From assembly GCA_020746875.1 (NCBI GenBank), contig JAGTJL010000003.1, forward strand, positions 2,046,001 to 2,110,000: a stretch of 64,000 nt of DNA, read 5' to 3'. The notes beneath the pieces were generated by a model that was given only the letters and a program-made list of their open reading frames with translations, ran no database searches and was not told the DNA's origin. Below are positions 46,747 to 57,915 of this stretch, one piece after another (within the stretch, counting starts at the first letter, position 1; every line of letters starts with the position of its first letter). The stretch is from Rhexocercosporidium sp. MPI-PUGE-AT-0058 (Eukaryota; Ascomycota; Leotiomycetes; Helotiales). The position numbers and the translations under genes are program-made.

Positions 46747-47664
46747 CTAATCCTCATGCGTAACAGCCATGTCCAAGACTTCTACTCGTCCTTGACCCTT
46801 GGTCTCATTACCTATGAAATCTCCCAATCCCTTGAATGCTCCAGGCTCAACAAACCCAGTAACCTCCCATTCAGAGCCCACCACATCCTGAGTCTCTACC
46901 TGCTCAATAAAGCTCAAGATGCGGTCCTTGACAGATCCCTTTGTCTTGTCCTCTCCTTCCTCATCATCAGCAGCCGGCTTGGGAGCGCCCGATTTCGCAG
47001 CTTGCTTGAGAATGCTGGTAGGGCAAGTGATTCGAAGCCGCATCCTCGCCCTGGCAACAGGTATGGGCTGATGTGCGATCAAAGCCTTCATAGCCTCCAG
47101 CGCCTGACTCTTTGCACTCTTTGTAGCAACGACACCAGTCCAGGCATGCTCTTTAACCTTTGGCTTGGCCTCCCCATCCTCTCCAGTCGCTGGTGTCCCA
47201 GTTCCACTCCCCGCATTCTGAGCCTGCGAACCCTGCGAACTCAGCATCTCCAACGCCTTCTCGATCATACCCGTAGTATAAACCCTCTTCGTCTTCGGAT
47301 CCACCAGTTTGCTTGCCACGATCCCAACGACCTCATTATGTACCCTCTCTAACTGCGCATGGCGTTCCTTCTCCCCCACCTGCAGCTCTCCCTTATTCAG
47401 AATCTCGAGGATGATGTCGTTCACGGGTGTCTTCGCGCCGAATGCTTTCGCCAGGTCTGCCGAGGGCGCGGTCTGCCCTTTAGAGACGTTAAGAAAGACG
47501 GAGTTGATCTGCAGGACGTTGTCAAGGTCTGTCTCGATTCCTGAACGCCATTCCAGGACTTTGTTCTTGTAGCATGCGATTTCGAAGCGCTTTTTGGCTT
47601 TCTTGAGGCGCACGAGCGACACGTTGGTCAGCTTAATCTGGTTGGAGGGCTGGTTGATAGGCAT
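46747..47664 (-). CDS. SDO1: Ribosome maturation protein SDO1 (SBDS orthologue)
   Basis: This intronless gene gives 305 residues from the ATG at 47664; the upstream extension starts only with TTG. SDO1/SBDS works with the GTPase Efl1 to release Tif6 (eIF6) from late pre-60S particles. The FYSH domain is at the N terminus (IKLTNVSLVRLKKAKKRFEIACYKNKVLEWRSGIETDLDNVLQINSVFLNVSKGQTA), then the helical domain II (VNDIILEILNKGELQVGEKERHAQLE), and a ferredoxin-like domain III (MRLRITCP...SEWEVTGFVEPGAFKGLGDFI). It is about 55 residues longer than the yeast and human proteins, owing to two low-complexity inserts: a Ser/Gly/Gln/Thr stretch with GSGTGTPATGEDGEAKPK at about 175-200, and a Lys/Ala/Glu stretch with PAADDEEGEDKTKG at about 240-255. 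The first insert is typical of fungal orthologues. Confidence 0.94.
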   Translation of the reverse strand: MPINQPSNQIKLTNVSLVRLKKAKKRFEIACYKNKVLEWRSGIETDLDNVLQINSVFLNVSKGQTAPSADLAKAFGAKTPVNDIILEILNKGELQVGEKERHAQLERVHNEVVGIVASKLVDPKTKRVYTTGMIEKALEMLSSQGSQAQNAGSGTGTPATGEDGEAKPKVKEHAWTGVVATKSAKSQALEAMKALIAHQPIPVARARMRLRITCPTSILKQAAKSGAPKPAADDEEGEDKTKGSVKDRILSFIEQVETQDVVGSEWEVTGFVEPGAFKGLGDFIGNETKGQGRVEVLDMAVTHED

Positions 47665-48298
47665 TTGGAAGGCGACAGAGTGATGTGAGGGTTTATTTTG
47701 GTTGTGAAATTCTTGGAGAGGCAAATCTAGAGGTACTTATTTATCAGACTTACTCACTCGCTTACAGTTTGTGGGGGAGGGGAGGGGAGGAGCAACCCCT
47801 CTTCACATGAAGATATGCGGTTCTATGGACTGGATGCTGCTGTAAATTCCTTCTTACTACTTGATGAGTCGAGTAGTACTTGTTCGCGCATACAGATATA
47901 CGACATTTCATAACAGAGTCATAATTACTCATGGCACATTTACTGTACCTTTCCAGCGAGTCAGAGTTATCCACGTGAGACTTGATAAGGAGGTACAAGT
48001 CCTGTACTATTATGCAGGTGGCTTATCGTCAGTGGCTGGTGCCTGTGACCACCAACAGTACCTACGTAATCAAGCCAATAAGCTAGCAAGTCCCCTGCCA
48101 ACCGCGTGAAACACCTCATACCCTCCCACCCCAACCTCCCCCATCCTCTTCATCCATCCATCATTCTCCCCATTCCTCCCATCAAGCATCAACTCGGGAC
48201 GATCTGGAATCGAAATCAAATATCATCCCAAATATACTCGCTCAGATCTCGATAGTGATCAGGCATCCTATTCCTCTTATCCCACCCGGACCTTCAAT
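47665..48298. other. Divergent intergenic region, SDO1 / carboxypeptidase Y
   Basis: These 634 bases carry both promoters. The carboxypeptidase side is rich in C and T (48120-48200), typical of fungal leaders. No gene seen. Confidence 0.6.
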
Positions 48299-49999
48299 AT
48301 GAAGCTCCTCGCCTCAACCATCCTGTTGGGCGCTGCCTCGGCAGCTGTCTCGAACCAACAACACATCCTCAAGAACCCTCTGCAGGCACAGAACCCTTTG
48401 AAGGATGCTGCTAAGCCTATTGCCAATGCATGGTCGAAGTCCCTCAACCACCTTGCCGAGTCCATGAGCGAAATGACTGCCGAGGCAAAGGCCATTTGGG
48501 ACGAGGTCACAATGTACTTCCCAGAGGAGATGGAGAAGGCGAGCTTCTTCTCGGCCCCAAAGCCGCATGTCAAGAAGCCAGACAGCACTTGGGACTTTGT
48601 TGTCAAGGGTTCCGATGTCCAGAGCGTCTGGGTCGAGAATGCCAATGGAGAGAAGGAGAGAGAGATTGATGGAAAGTTGGAGTCATACAAGTTGCGGGCC
48701 AAGCATGTTGATCCTTCAAAGCTTGGTGTTGACACCGTCAAGCAATACAGTGGTTATCTTGATGATGACGAGGATGACAAGCATCTCTTCTACTGTAAGT
48801 CGGAATGATTCCGATGCCTTCTGGCAGCTGCTAATTGACCATCAGGGTTCTTCGAATCTCGCAACGACCCAAAGAACGACCCCGTAATCTTGTGGCTCAA
48901 CGGTGGCCCAGGATGCTCATCCCTTACTGGATTGTTCCTCGAACTCGGCCCATCTTCCATCGACAAGAACCTCAAGCTTCACAGCAACCCATACTCTTGG
49001 AACGCCAATGCCTCTGTTATCTTCCTTGACCAACCAGTCAACGTTGGTTACTCTTACAGCGGCAGCTCTGTCAGCAACACCATTGCTGCCGGCAAGGATG
49101 TCTATGCCCTTCTCACTCTCTTCTTCAAGCAATTCCCAGAGTACGCCACGCAGGACTTCCACATTGCTGGAGAGTCCTATGCCGGTCACTACATCCCAGT
49201 CTTTACCTCTGAGATTCTCTCCCACAAGAAGCGCAACATCAACTTGAAGTCTGTCTTGATCGGAAACGGTCTCACCGATGGTTTGACTCAATACGAGAAA
49301 TACGAGCCCATGGCTTGTGGAAAGGGTGGATACCCAGCTGTTCTCGATGAGGGTGAATGCCAGGCTATGGCAAATGCTCTTCCCCGCTGCCAGAGCATGA
49401 TTCAAGCTTGTTACGATAGTGAGAGCGTTTGGTCTTGCGTTCCTGCCAGCATCTACTGTAACAACGCTATGATCGGTCCATACCAGAGAACCGGCCAGAA
49501 CGTTTACGACATCCGTGGTCAATGCGAGGACTCCAACAATCTTTGCTACTCCGCTCTCGGTTGGATCAGCGAATTCTTAAACAAGGCTGATGTCCAGAAG
49601 GAGTTGGGTGTTGAAGTGAGCAGCTACGACAGCTGCAACTTCGATATCAACCGAAACTTCCTTTTCCAGGGCGACTGGATGCAGCCATTCCACCGTCTTG
49701 TACCAGGCATCCTCGAGCAAATCCCAGTCTTGATCTATGCTGGTGATGCCGATTTCATCTGCAACTGGCTCGGTAACCAAGCCTGGACTGAGGCTCTTGA
49801 GTGGCCAGGACAGAAGGATTTCAACAAGGCCAGCATCAATGATATCAAGCTTGATAACGGTGACAAGTACGGCAAGATCAAGAACAGTGGAAACTTCACC
49901 TTCCTCCAGATCTTCGGTGCTGGTCACATGGTTCCCATGGATCAGCCCGAGGCATCCTTGGACTTCCTCAACAGATGGGTTGGTGGAGAGTGGTTCTAG
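48299..49999 (+). CDS. cpyA: Carboxypeptidase Y, vacuolar serine carboxypeptidase
   Basis: Exons 48299-48794 and 48846-49999, with a 51-bp GTAAGT...ATCAG intron, encode 549 residues. The enzyme removes C-terminal residues from peptides in the vacuole. [18 protein letters not shown] is a clear signal peptide; residues ~19-130 form the propeptide with the expected [15 protein letters not shown] segment. Mature-enzyme motifs are [10 protein letters not shown], the nucleophile Ser276 in GESYAGHY, the acid Asp in [14 protein letters not shown] (Asp468) and His526 in [12 protein letters not shown]-glycosylation sequons such as NASV and NFTF are present. Conserved Cys residues ([31 protein letters not shown]) match the disulfide pattern of yeast CPY. 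The symbol follows Aspergillus usage. Confidence 0.95.
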
Positions 50000-50362
50000 A
50001 TTGAAGTGATGGCAAACATCGGATTGTATAAATGAAGTCAGGAAATTATATGATACTTTTGGAATAAGGACAGGCGCATGGCTTTTAATAGTTAGATTCT
50101 CGTAGGCTCATTCAACACATAGAATTCAAACCTAACTCATTTCTCATGTTGACATATCTCTTAACTCTTCTCTAATGTGCAGAACAATGCTGATACGTAG
50201 AGTTGTGATGGACTTCCTATTGCTAGCACGGGGAAAGTAAGTAGAGATCCACTTGCCCTCCTGATGCCGAAAAGCGGGACTGAATGATAGCGTCCCTCGG
50301 GCCAATACTCTCTCACTTGTACGACAGCAACCACAAAGCACAGTCTCACAACAGTAAAAGAG
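50000..50362. other. Intergenic, carboxypeptidase / trimethyllysine dioxygenase
   Basis: 363 bases with the carboxypeptidase 3' UTR and the dioxygenase promoter. No separate gene seen. Confidence 0.6.
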
Positions 50363-52305
50363 ATGAATGTACGACTGCAAGGCCTATGCCGTGCGCATAG
50401 CCCAACAACGAGTATATCTCGACGTCTTATAACAGCAGCATCCACTAAACTATCCACAAGAAACATTACCCCGCCAACAGCTTCAAGTACCATTAACCCG
50501 GATCCGTCATCCCATGCAAAGTCGAGAGACACCTCAGACCACAAAGGGGCCAAACAAACACTTCACTGGGCGCTGGGTGAAGGATACGAAATTGGTGGAG
50601 TGTTGAAGCGTGGTAAGGGGCTTTTGGGTAGACATGATGAGAAGGGACTGCCCACTTGGGGAGACTGGGGTGTTCCTATCAAGCTGGAGACTTGGGGAGG
50701 GCCGTCTGTTACTACTGCGTGAGTTATACATTAATCCTTCATGGCTTTGGAATTTTGCTAACTTCTTCTAGACCAAATTTCTGGTTGAGGTATGATTCTT
50801 GAGGATGTATGGAGTTCACGTGACTAATGCATTGTAGAGATAATTGCCGGTGTGAGAAGTGTGTTAATCAGGATACTATGCAGAGGGCTTTTGATACGTT
50901 TTCTGTATGTTCTCATTTCTGTCTCGTGTATGAGAACCTTGTGTTGACTGTTGTAGATCCCTCATGATATTCAACCGAAAGAGGTGCGAACTGAGAAGGA
51001 TGGTCTGCGAATTACATGTGAGCTTTCACTCATGTTCCCTAGATTCTGAGAGCCATTCTGATGATTTCATAGGGGCAAATGATGGCCATATCAGTTCATA
51101 CAAGTGGGAATGGCTGGTGAAACATAGGCAGAAGGCAGATATTCCAATGTCTGAACAGGGAAAGCAGGGAGTGACGGATACGTACGTTGGAGGACTATTC
51201 TGTTACTGCATTGATACTGACAAATTACAGATACGCATACTGGGATTCTTCCGTTGCTTCAAACCCTCCATCTGTCCATTATGATGAGATCATGGCAGAT
51301 GATAAAGGTGTTGGAGCGTGGACAGCCAAAATTGTAAAGTCAAGCCTTCGAATTAGGGGAGGATGATACTTACTCTAACAGAGACAATACGGGTTTTGCT
51401 ATGTAGATGGATGCCCTGTCTCCCCAGAGAAGACTGAGGAGCTTCTAGAGCGTATCTCTTTCATCCGAGTTACTCATTACGGTAACTTCAAGTCCAACTG
51501 CTCTAATGACCTATGCTCACCACTCTAGGTGGCTTCTACGACTTCACAGCCGATCTTACAATGAAAGACACCGCCTACACCAACCTCGCCCTCCCAGCCC
51601 ACACAGACACAACCTACTTCACCGACCCAGCCGGTCTCCAAATGTTCCACCTCCTCTCTCACACCGAAGGCCAAGGCGGCGCTTCCCTCCTCGTTGATGG
51701 CTTCAACGCCGCTCAAACCCTCCTCAAAGAATCTCCTTCCGCTTTTGAAGTTCTCTCAAAAACGCCTATTAGCTGGCATGCTAGCGGCAATGACGGGATT
51801 ACCATCACACCTGCGAAAAAGATGCCTGTGCTGAATTTTGAGGATTTCAAAGAGGGGGCGGTGCAGAGGTTGATACAGGTCAGGTGGAATAATGATGATA
51901 GAGGTGTGGTTGCTCTAGAGGAGGGTGGTGGGATGGGTGCTGAGAAGTGGTATAGGGCGGCGGCCAAGTGGGACGAGATTTTGAAGAGGAAGGATATGGA
52001 GTATTGGGCTCAGTTGAAGCCGGGGAGGCCACTAAGTACGTTGATATATTTTTCCTTCGCAGGATGAATTCATCTACAGATGTTTTTGTGCTAATTGTGG
52101 CGTAGTCTTTGATAATTGGCGTGTTCTGCATGGCAGGTCATCTTTCTCGGGCAAGAGGAGGATTTGTGGTGGTTACAGTAAGTTCTCCTACCCTCCTTTG
52201 TTTTCGGGACGCTAGCTAACACATATAGTCAACCACGACGACTACGTCTCAAGATGGCGCAACACGAATTACACGAGAGAAGAGGCTCTTGCCCAGATTC
52301 TGTAA
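50363..52305 (+). CDS. Trimethyllysine dioxygenase (carnitine biosynthesis, first step)
   Basis: This Fe(II)/2-oxoglutarate enzyme hydroxylates N6-trimethyllysine, starting carnitine synthesis. Ten exons (50363-50718, 50772-50789, 50838-50904, 50957-51017, 51073-51181, 51231-51333, 51382-51481, 51529-52035, 52106-52177, 52229-52305) close in frame to 489 residues; one exon is only 18 bp. The N terminus (MNVRLQGLCRAH, SISRRLITAAS) looks like a mitochondrial presequence. FWLRDNCRCEKCVNQ is the zinc-binding N-terminal signature shared with gamma-butyrobetaine hydroxylase. The iron ligands are His296 and Asp298 in AHTDTTYF and His449 in RVLHGR. The ending, with KRRICGGYINHDDYVSRWR, fits trimethyllysine rather than butyrobetaine dioxygenases. 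Gamma-butyrobetaine dioxygenase is the main alternative. Confidence 0.9.
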
Positions 52306-53034
52306 AGAATCGGGAGGCAGTCCTGGGGACTGTATACGGACTATGGAACCTTATATCTTAGGACAGGTGCATTAAGTATTTACCTGGTTTTCCGTAGGCT
52401 TTCTGCTCCTAGCCACTGAATCAAGATATTTCTGAGCTCTTGCTCCGACTGCCACTGCCATCAGAGATGAAACATTGCTCAGATTACCTGTAAGTGTATA
52501 TTAGTGGTGGAGCTAGCAATATCATTTTGTTTGATACTTGTCATTTAAGCTACCACTATGTTTGATTGTGCTCTGCATTCTTCTCCTATCCAACCACAAA
52601 TACTCTATCTAACTGCTCGTGGACTATTGAAAATGCGGGTTGGCCTTGGCTTCTGAAAAATGATAATCCGCTATAGCAAGACTCAGTTGCAAACCGCCCC
52701 ATGACAAACGAGTCATTCATCACAAATATCCCATGAGCAGAGCACGAACATCTGGCATTTGCATCTACACCGGCGAGGTAATAAAGTCTTATGTCATATA
52801 TCTCTGGGTCTTTTCTGGGGTCTCTCATACAGTATATGGAAGGTGGTGAGGATGATCAGTCTTATGATGCAATAATTATGTTGTGACGTCGACTCCCCTC
52901 AATGCTCGACCTCTCACAAATTTGATGTTTATAAACCTTTTCTCTACACATCTCACTTCTCATAGAGACTTCCAAAGTGCATCTATCTTAGATTCACAAT
53001 TTGAATTGCAGTTCCATTTTTGCATCACCAAAAA
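52306..53034. other. Intergenic
   Basis: 729 bases, no supported gene. A minus-strand frame at 52586-52828 has no domain. The last ~100 bases are the AT-rich leader of the next gene. Confidence 0.55.
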
Positions 53035-53524
53035 ATGTCTGAAAACAGAAACCCAGACTCCCTTGTAAACCAAGGAGAATTCCACGCCCGAGTTCCTCCC
53101 TCCGAACCCCTCACTACTAAAGGCGTAAGCTTCTCAATTCACATCCCTATCCACCTCTCCATTGCTCTCCCTTTTCAACTAACAAGCCATTCAGCACGCC
53201 CCCGGCACAAAAGTGGGCAACGACGCCGCACCCTCCTTCTCAGCGACCACCCTCCCAGCAGGCACCTCACCCGCAGACCGGACCTTCCAGCCCAACACTC
53301 AAGATAAGATACCAGGCCAAGCCTTGAATCCAGATGTCTCGAAAGAGACCTGGACGTCTGCGGAATCCACTATTGGTGGCGCGACGAGTAAGGATCTGGA
53401 TGAGGGACTAGGGAAGCCGATTGGGCCGCAAGGGAGTAGGGAGTTACATCATGATGGGAGGGTGCCGGGGAAGAGGGAGAGGAATGGGTTTGCTGCTAGA
53501 GGGGGCGAGGAGAATATTAAGTAG
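53035..53524 (+). CDS. Small hydrophilic conserved fungal protein
   Basis: Exons 53035-53124 and 53195-53524, around a 70-bp GTAAGC...TTCAG intron, encode 139 residues. The protein has almost no hydrophobic residues, is rich in Gly, Pro, Ser, Thr and charged residues (SENRNPDSLVNQGEFHARV, PGTKVGNDAAPSFSATTLPAG, GIGGATSK-like segments), and should be disordered. Motifs such as HAPGTKVGNDAAPSF and GRVPGKRERNGFAARGG recur in small fungal proteins that I cannot assign to a function; a stress or desiccation role would be a guess. The start ATG is chosen because the upstream extension begins with TTG. Confidence 0.72.
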
Positions 53525-53897
53525 TGGAGGCTGTAGGGTGGATGTAAGCTTGGAGGCGGTGTTTTTCGGTTTGGGGGAACGGTACCTTCTGAATTGGAGA
53601 TGAACCAAGCAGGCCAGAAATGTTTGCGTCGAGTTCCCTTTTCATGCTTTCTCAGCTCGACAGCAGCTTGTCATTGAACATTTGTATTCGAGTAGTCATT
53701 ATGATATGTTGACCTATTTTCGGCCGTTCCTGTGTTTCTCCTTCGCACATAGCCCTTTAACCTCCCCAAAAGCCCTGCTGTCCATATGTGTAACAATAAT
53801 ATCCGGTATTCCATCCTTCAACGCCATTATCCCACAAATCCCAGTCCGTGCCCAGCCCAAACTGACCCAGTACCATCGCCTCCCAGCCCAACCTATC
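53525..53897. other. Convergent 3' flanks
   Basis: 373 bases between two converging genes. They hold the two 3' UTRs and no further gene. Confidence 0.6.
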
Positions 53898-54481
53898 CTA
53901 ACCTCTGACCTCACTCTTAACATCACCATATCCCTCCCCAGTCTTCTCAACTACATCCGTCTTCCCATTCGGCAGCGCGACCTCAGTGCGTCCCCTCACA
54001 CTAACAGGCACAACATTATACACCCATCTCGCGATCAGGAAACTGCTCACAGCCCAAACCCAGACCACGATCGCGAGGCTGACGGTGATGAAGAGCGTAG
54101 GGACTAACACGAGCAGCGCGACGCCGATCCAGAAGAGCGAGAAGAGGAGGGCGCTAATGAGGGAGAGGAAAAGGACGCCCAGGGAGAAGGAGAGGAAAAG
54201 TGCGATTGGTGTGAAGGAGAGGATGAGTTGTGAGAGAAGGAAGGTCTGGGTGGAGTTAGCTTTGCGCTTTGCATTTAGAGCGCGGATTATTGCATTGAAG
54301 TACAGAGGGAATTAGGATTGGGTATTCGCGGAGGGAAACGTACGAATAGAAGAGGTTGCTCATGCGCGAACGTACTTAAATTGTTGTAGTACTTCTCGCG
54401 CGCTGTTGGGGTGACGATGTAGTTATCAACTATGCTTTGGATGCGGCTGAAGATGCCGGAACTTCGCTGCTGGATCGCCAT
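53898..54481 (-). CDS. Promethin/LDAF1-like lipid-droplet membrane protein
   Basis: Exons 54481-54344 and 54245-53898 flank a 98-bp GTACGT...CCCAG intron with a GCTAAC branch site and encode 161 residues. After an N-terminal amphipathic part (GIFSRIQSIVDNYIVTPTAREKYYNNL) come about 75 nearly continuous hydrophobic residues (TFLLSQLILSFTPIALFLSFSLGVLFLSLISALLF...) that form two or more tightly spaced membrane hairpins, then a short charged tail (GRTEVALPNGKTDVVEKTGEGYGDV). This profile matches the promethin family, the seipin partner LDAF1 in animals and the Ldo proteins of yeast, which act at endoplasmic reticulum-lipid droplet contacts. The assignment is by architecture and sequence feel, not by a catalytic signature. 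Confidence 0.72.
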
Positions 54482-55400
54482 TTTTGGTGGAGCTGTGGGG
54501 TTTGAGTGGATTGAGGAGAGATTTGTGATGGCATTGAGAAGTGTGGTTGTACAGAGGAGGGAAGAGAAAGATGGAAATCAAGCTCGGGGTGTTGAGCTCG
54601 AAGCTCGGATGACGACACACACGCGATCACGTGTTGAGCTGATTGGCTGGAGACTTGGACTTAAGGAGAGTGTCTAAGCGAGCTCCTGTTTATCTACTAT
54701 CCTTCCCCTGGAATATGTTGCTTTTTCTGGTAGGTTCTGCGCTATAGATTTAACATTTAATCAAGGAGAGGGATAGTAGTTCAGAATTACTGCATTGCCA
54801 TGTGCGTAGATACACTTGAAGTAAATTGATAGTTCACGGATCCGTGGTGCTGCCATCATTGAAGGCAGCCTCTGAGATGGGGCGGAGCAAATTCTATCCT
54901 TTGGGTACATTTGTTTCGAGTAGGTCTCGCGTCTGGATGTAGTTACTCCTACTTGCAATTACTCCTCTCTCGAGTTCTGGAAAAGGATAATGGGCTAGAA
55001 GAAGAAAACACTTACCTATTCTTTTCAAGGCATGTCTCTTCTACTCATTCCAAGTCAGGTTCATGCTACAGAAAACCTTTGCTAGACACACAGCTCAAAT
55101 TCAACGCCCATCCAGTGCCTCCTCATGAATTACCTCATCACATTTCCTAACACTTCTAAAGAGACACCAAGTTCTGGAGAGGACAAGCAATGAGAGGATC
55201 AACCTGATAAAGGGCATTCATACCCTCACTCAAATGATCACTGATATTGTAAATAACAAAGAGATTTAAAGACTTAATAATTTTGTTAAAGGCAGCTGAA
55301 CTGATCTAAGATGAAAGTCCCGTTCAAAATTACACTATAGCTTTCATGATTCACAATACCAGCTACTCGCATACTACTTCTATACCCCTCGATCCAACAT
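54482..55400. other. Intergenic
   Basis: 919 bases without a supported gene. The left end carries the promoter of the promethin-like gene and the right end the 3' UTR of the sugar transporter. Confidence 0.6.
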
Positions 55401-57115
55401 CTATACCTTCTCCTTATACTCATGCTCTACTGTCTTCAGCCCCGTACTTTCGGAAGACTGTGCCGTATCGACAACAAGTGCGTCTTCGCCATCGAAAATG
55501 ACCGCCATCTGCTCCAGTGTGTGACCTCGGGTTTCGGGATAGAAGAAGAACGCGGTAACACCAAAGCCAATACAGAATACCACAAACACAAAGTAGTATT
55601 TCCAGGCAATAGCGACAAGTGCAATGGGGTTGATAAAAGTATTGAAGAAAATCGCAGAAATTGTGGAAACCCAGGTGATAGCCAAGCCACGAGATCGAAG
55701 CGCGTATGGCCAAATCTCGCAAGGGTATGCGGTGAGTAAAGGAGTACTGTTTGAAAAATTATTAGCAAAGCATTGTGGGTAAGGAAATATGCCGTGACTT
55801 ACAGGGCAATGTCGTAGCCAGCAAAGAAAATGAAGAGGAATGGAATAACGGCTGTTCCAGTCGAGGCGGCACCGGAGCTCGCGAATGAGCCAGAAAGGCC
55901 AGTGATGATGATAAAGCTGATGCTCATAATGGCTGATGAGGCAAGGAAAAGTTTTCTGCGGCCGACTGAATCAACAGAGAATGCGGCTGCAACAGAGAAG
56001 AACAAGTTCCAAATTTGAAGACAGGCCGAGATGATTAGTTGATGTGTAACGTTGGTGACACCGACTGTTTGTAGTACAGCTGCGAGGTAGTAGCTGACAA
56101 CACCGTTTCCGACCCATTGTCCGAAAACGCCAAGTGTGATTGAAATGAGTAGGCGATGGCGGTTGCCTTTGGTCTTCAACATGTCTGCGTAACCACCTGA
56201 GGAAGATGCTTGCTGGTCAAAGCGAATAGCATTTTCGATCTCAGCCATCTCAAACCGAATCAAAGGCGCGTCGAGGTCACCACCAGCATGCCAATCGGCA
56301 AGAATCTTGTGCGCCTCGTTGATTCTATTATTTGAGATGAGGTATCGAGGACTCTCAGGGACCATGAGGAAACCTGGAAGGGCTAAACCCGGTATGAGTA
56401 GTTGCAGGAGTGATGGCAACCTCCAAGTCCAAGAGTTCTCCATGTACTGAGTACCAAAGGTAACCCAGGCGGCGACAAGCCCTGTTTGGAGAAGTCAGAT
56501 GATTATTCTTAGTAAACGTAGAAGTCTAAGAACTAACCTCCAACATAGAAGCCACACATGAAAAGGGCACTGCAGATCGAACGATGAGTAGGATACGAAA
56601 TCTCGTTGATGATGAGTGGAGCAACATTGCCGAAGAAACCAGTTGCCCCTCCCAGGAAGAAGCGAGCCAACATGAAAGCTACTGGGTTTGGAGCTGCTGT
56701 CTGGAGTGCAGTACCCAAGACAAGGCAAGCATAACCAACATACAAACTCATCTTTCGTCCATAGCTATTCGAAATCCAGCCAGCAAGCAGGGAGACGACG
56801 CCCGTACCCAGCCAGTAGATGGCGTTAATCCAACCGAGCCATGCACCTTTGGGACTGTCCATGAACTTATCCCAGCGTGGCAGGGCTTGGAGACCGTTCA
56901 TCAACGAGCCATCATATCCATTTGCACTTGCTTCACAAAGATCAGCAACCACGTCACGTATCGTATGGAGAAGGCATCTTCTTACAGAATAGGACAAGTG
57001 AGACGATACAGAAATTAAGCTTCAGCAAATGACTTGTCTTATACCATGGTTTGGGATCCTTGGGGAGCACTGCGACAAGCTCCGGGCCGACTGACTGATT
57101 GACGTTGAACTTCAT
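55401..57115 (-). CDS. MFS sugar transporter
   Basis: Four exons (57115-56986, 56930-56538, 56481-55803, 55746-55401) with three introns of 55-56 bp encode 515 residues with the twelve-helix major facilitator layout. Sugar-porter signatures are present: SSANGYDGSLMNG in helix 1, GWISNSYGRKMSL between helices 2 and 3, LARFFLGGATGFFG, PESPRYLISNNR after helix 6, DSVGRRKLFL, and PETRGHTLEQM at the C terminus. Proteins of this subgroup include fungal lactose, cellobiose and hexose permeases. Its position head-to-head with the beta-glucosidase suggests a beta-linked di- or oligosaccharide or glucoside as substrate; this is inference. Expected location is the plasma membrane. Confidence 0.92.
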
Positions 57116-57915
57116 TTTCACGGTTGCGTGGAAGGAGCGTTGACTGGAAGGCTGTGTTTCGAGAGATTTTCTTCTTCCTGGACACCGAAGGCTGCCCTGG
57201 TTGATAATGAGGATGTTTCTGTTGTGAATATCAATATTCTGGCATGAGTTATGGGGTTCTGGCCATCTTAATATACAATTCTCCTTCCCCGTACGCTCGA
57301 GAGCGGAAATGTGTTCAGCCCAGTTTGCAGTCCAGGGAATACTGTCGAAGGTGGTCTATCCTCCTTTCTTTTGGGTGGTGGAGGCGTTAATGCCAACCCG
57401 CGCTCTACTTAATTGAGCACATTTAATGCTACATGGTCTAGGCAGGACATGACTCGGAATTGCGGGGATGCGGAGGTTGGAGGAGGAAGAAGTTAAAGTC
57501 GGGAGCCAAGGGCGCGGAGAAATTCCAAAGACGGAGAAACCACCCATGCAGGAACCAAGGGAGGCAAGCGAAACCGTTGAAACCAAAAACGCGGCGATAC
57601 TTCCCTGCTAAGACCAAGTACTGTAATTTCTAGAGCAGAGGCGGAGAATGAATGAATGAGTAAATTCCACAGCATCACGGCTTAGAGCGCCCGCACATAC
57701 TCTGGCTCGTAGCTGCGAGTTAAGAGAGCTAGACTAGCTGACCATGGCCGAGGAGGAGGTGATTCCCGAATTTGCGGGACAACTGCACTTAGGGTAGATG
57801 TGAGTGGGATACAACTCTTTCTCTGAATTCATCTCTTGTCCACCTTTTTATTCTTTCCTTCCCAATCTTCCACTTCCTCACACGTCTAAACTACACATTG
57901 CTCGGATATTTTAAC
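57116..57915. promoter_or_regulatory. Divergent promoter, sugar transporter / beta-glucosidase, with CGG array
   Basis: These 800 bases separate two head-to-head starts. At 57455-57473 three CGG triplets stand in direct order with exact 5-bp gaps (CGGAATTGCGGGGATGCGG), followed by CGGAGA hexamers at 57515, 57532 and 57642. CGG triplets are the half-sites read by Zn2Cys6 proteins, and one is encoded 4 kb to the right. Whether that protein binds here is untested. Confidence 0.55.

Noticed and set aside
57356..57586. Minus-strand 76-codon frame in the transporter / glucosidase promoter
   Set aside because: It sits in a divergent promoter, has no domain and no splice link to either neighbour.
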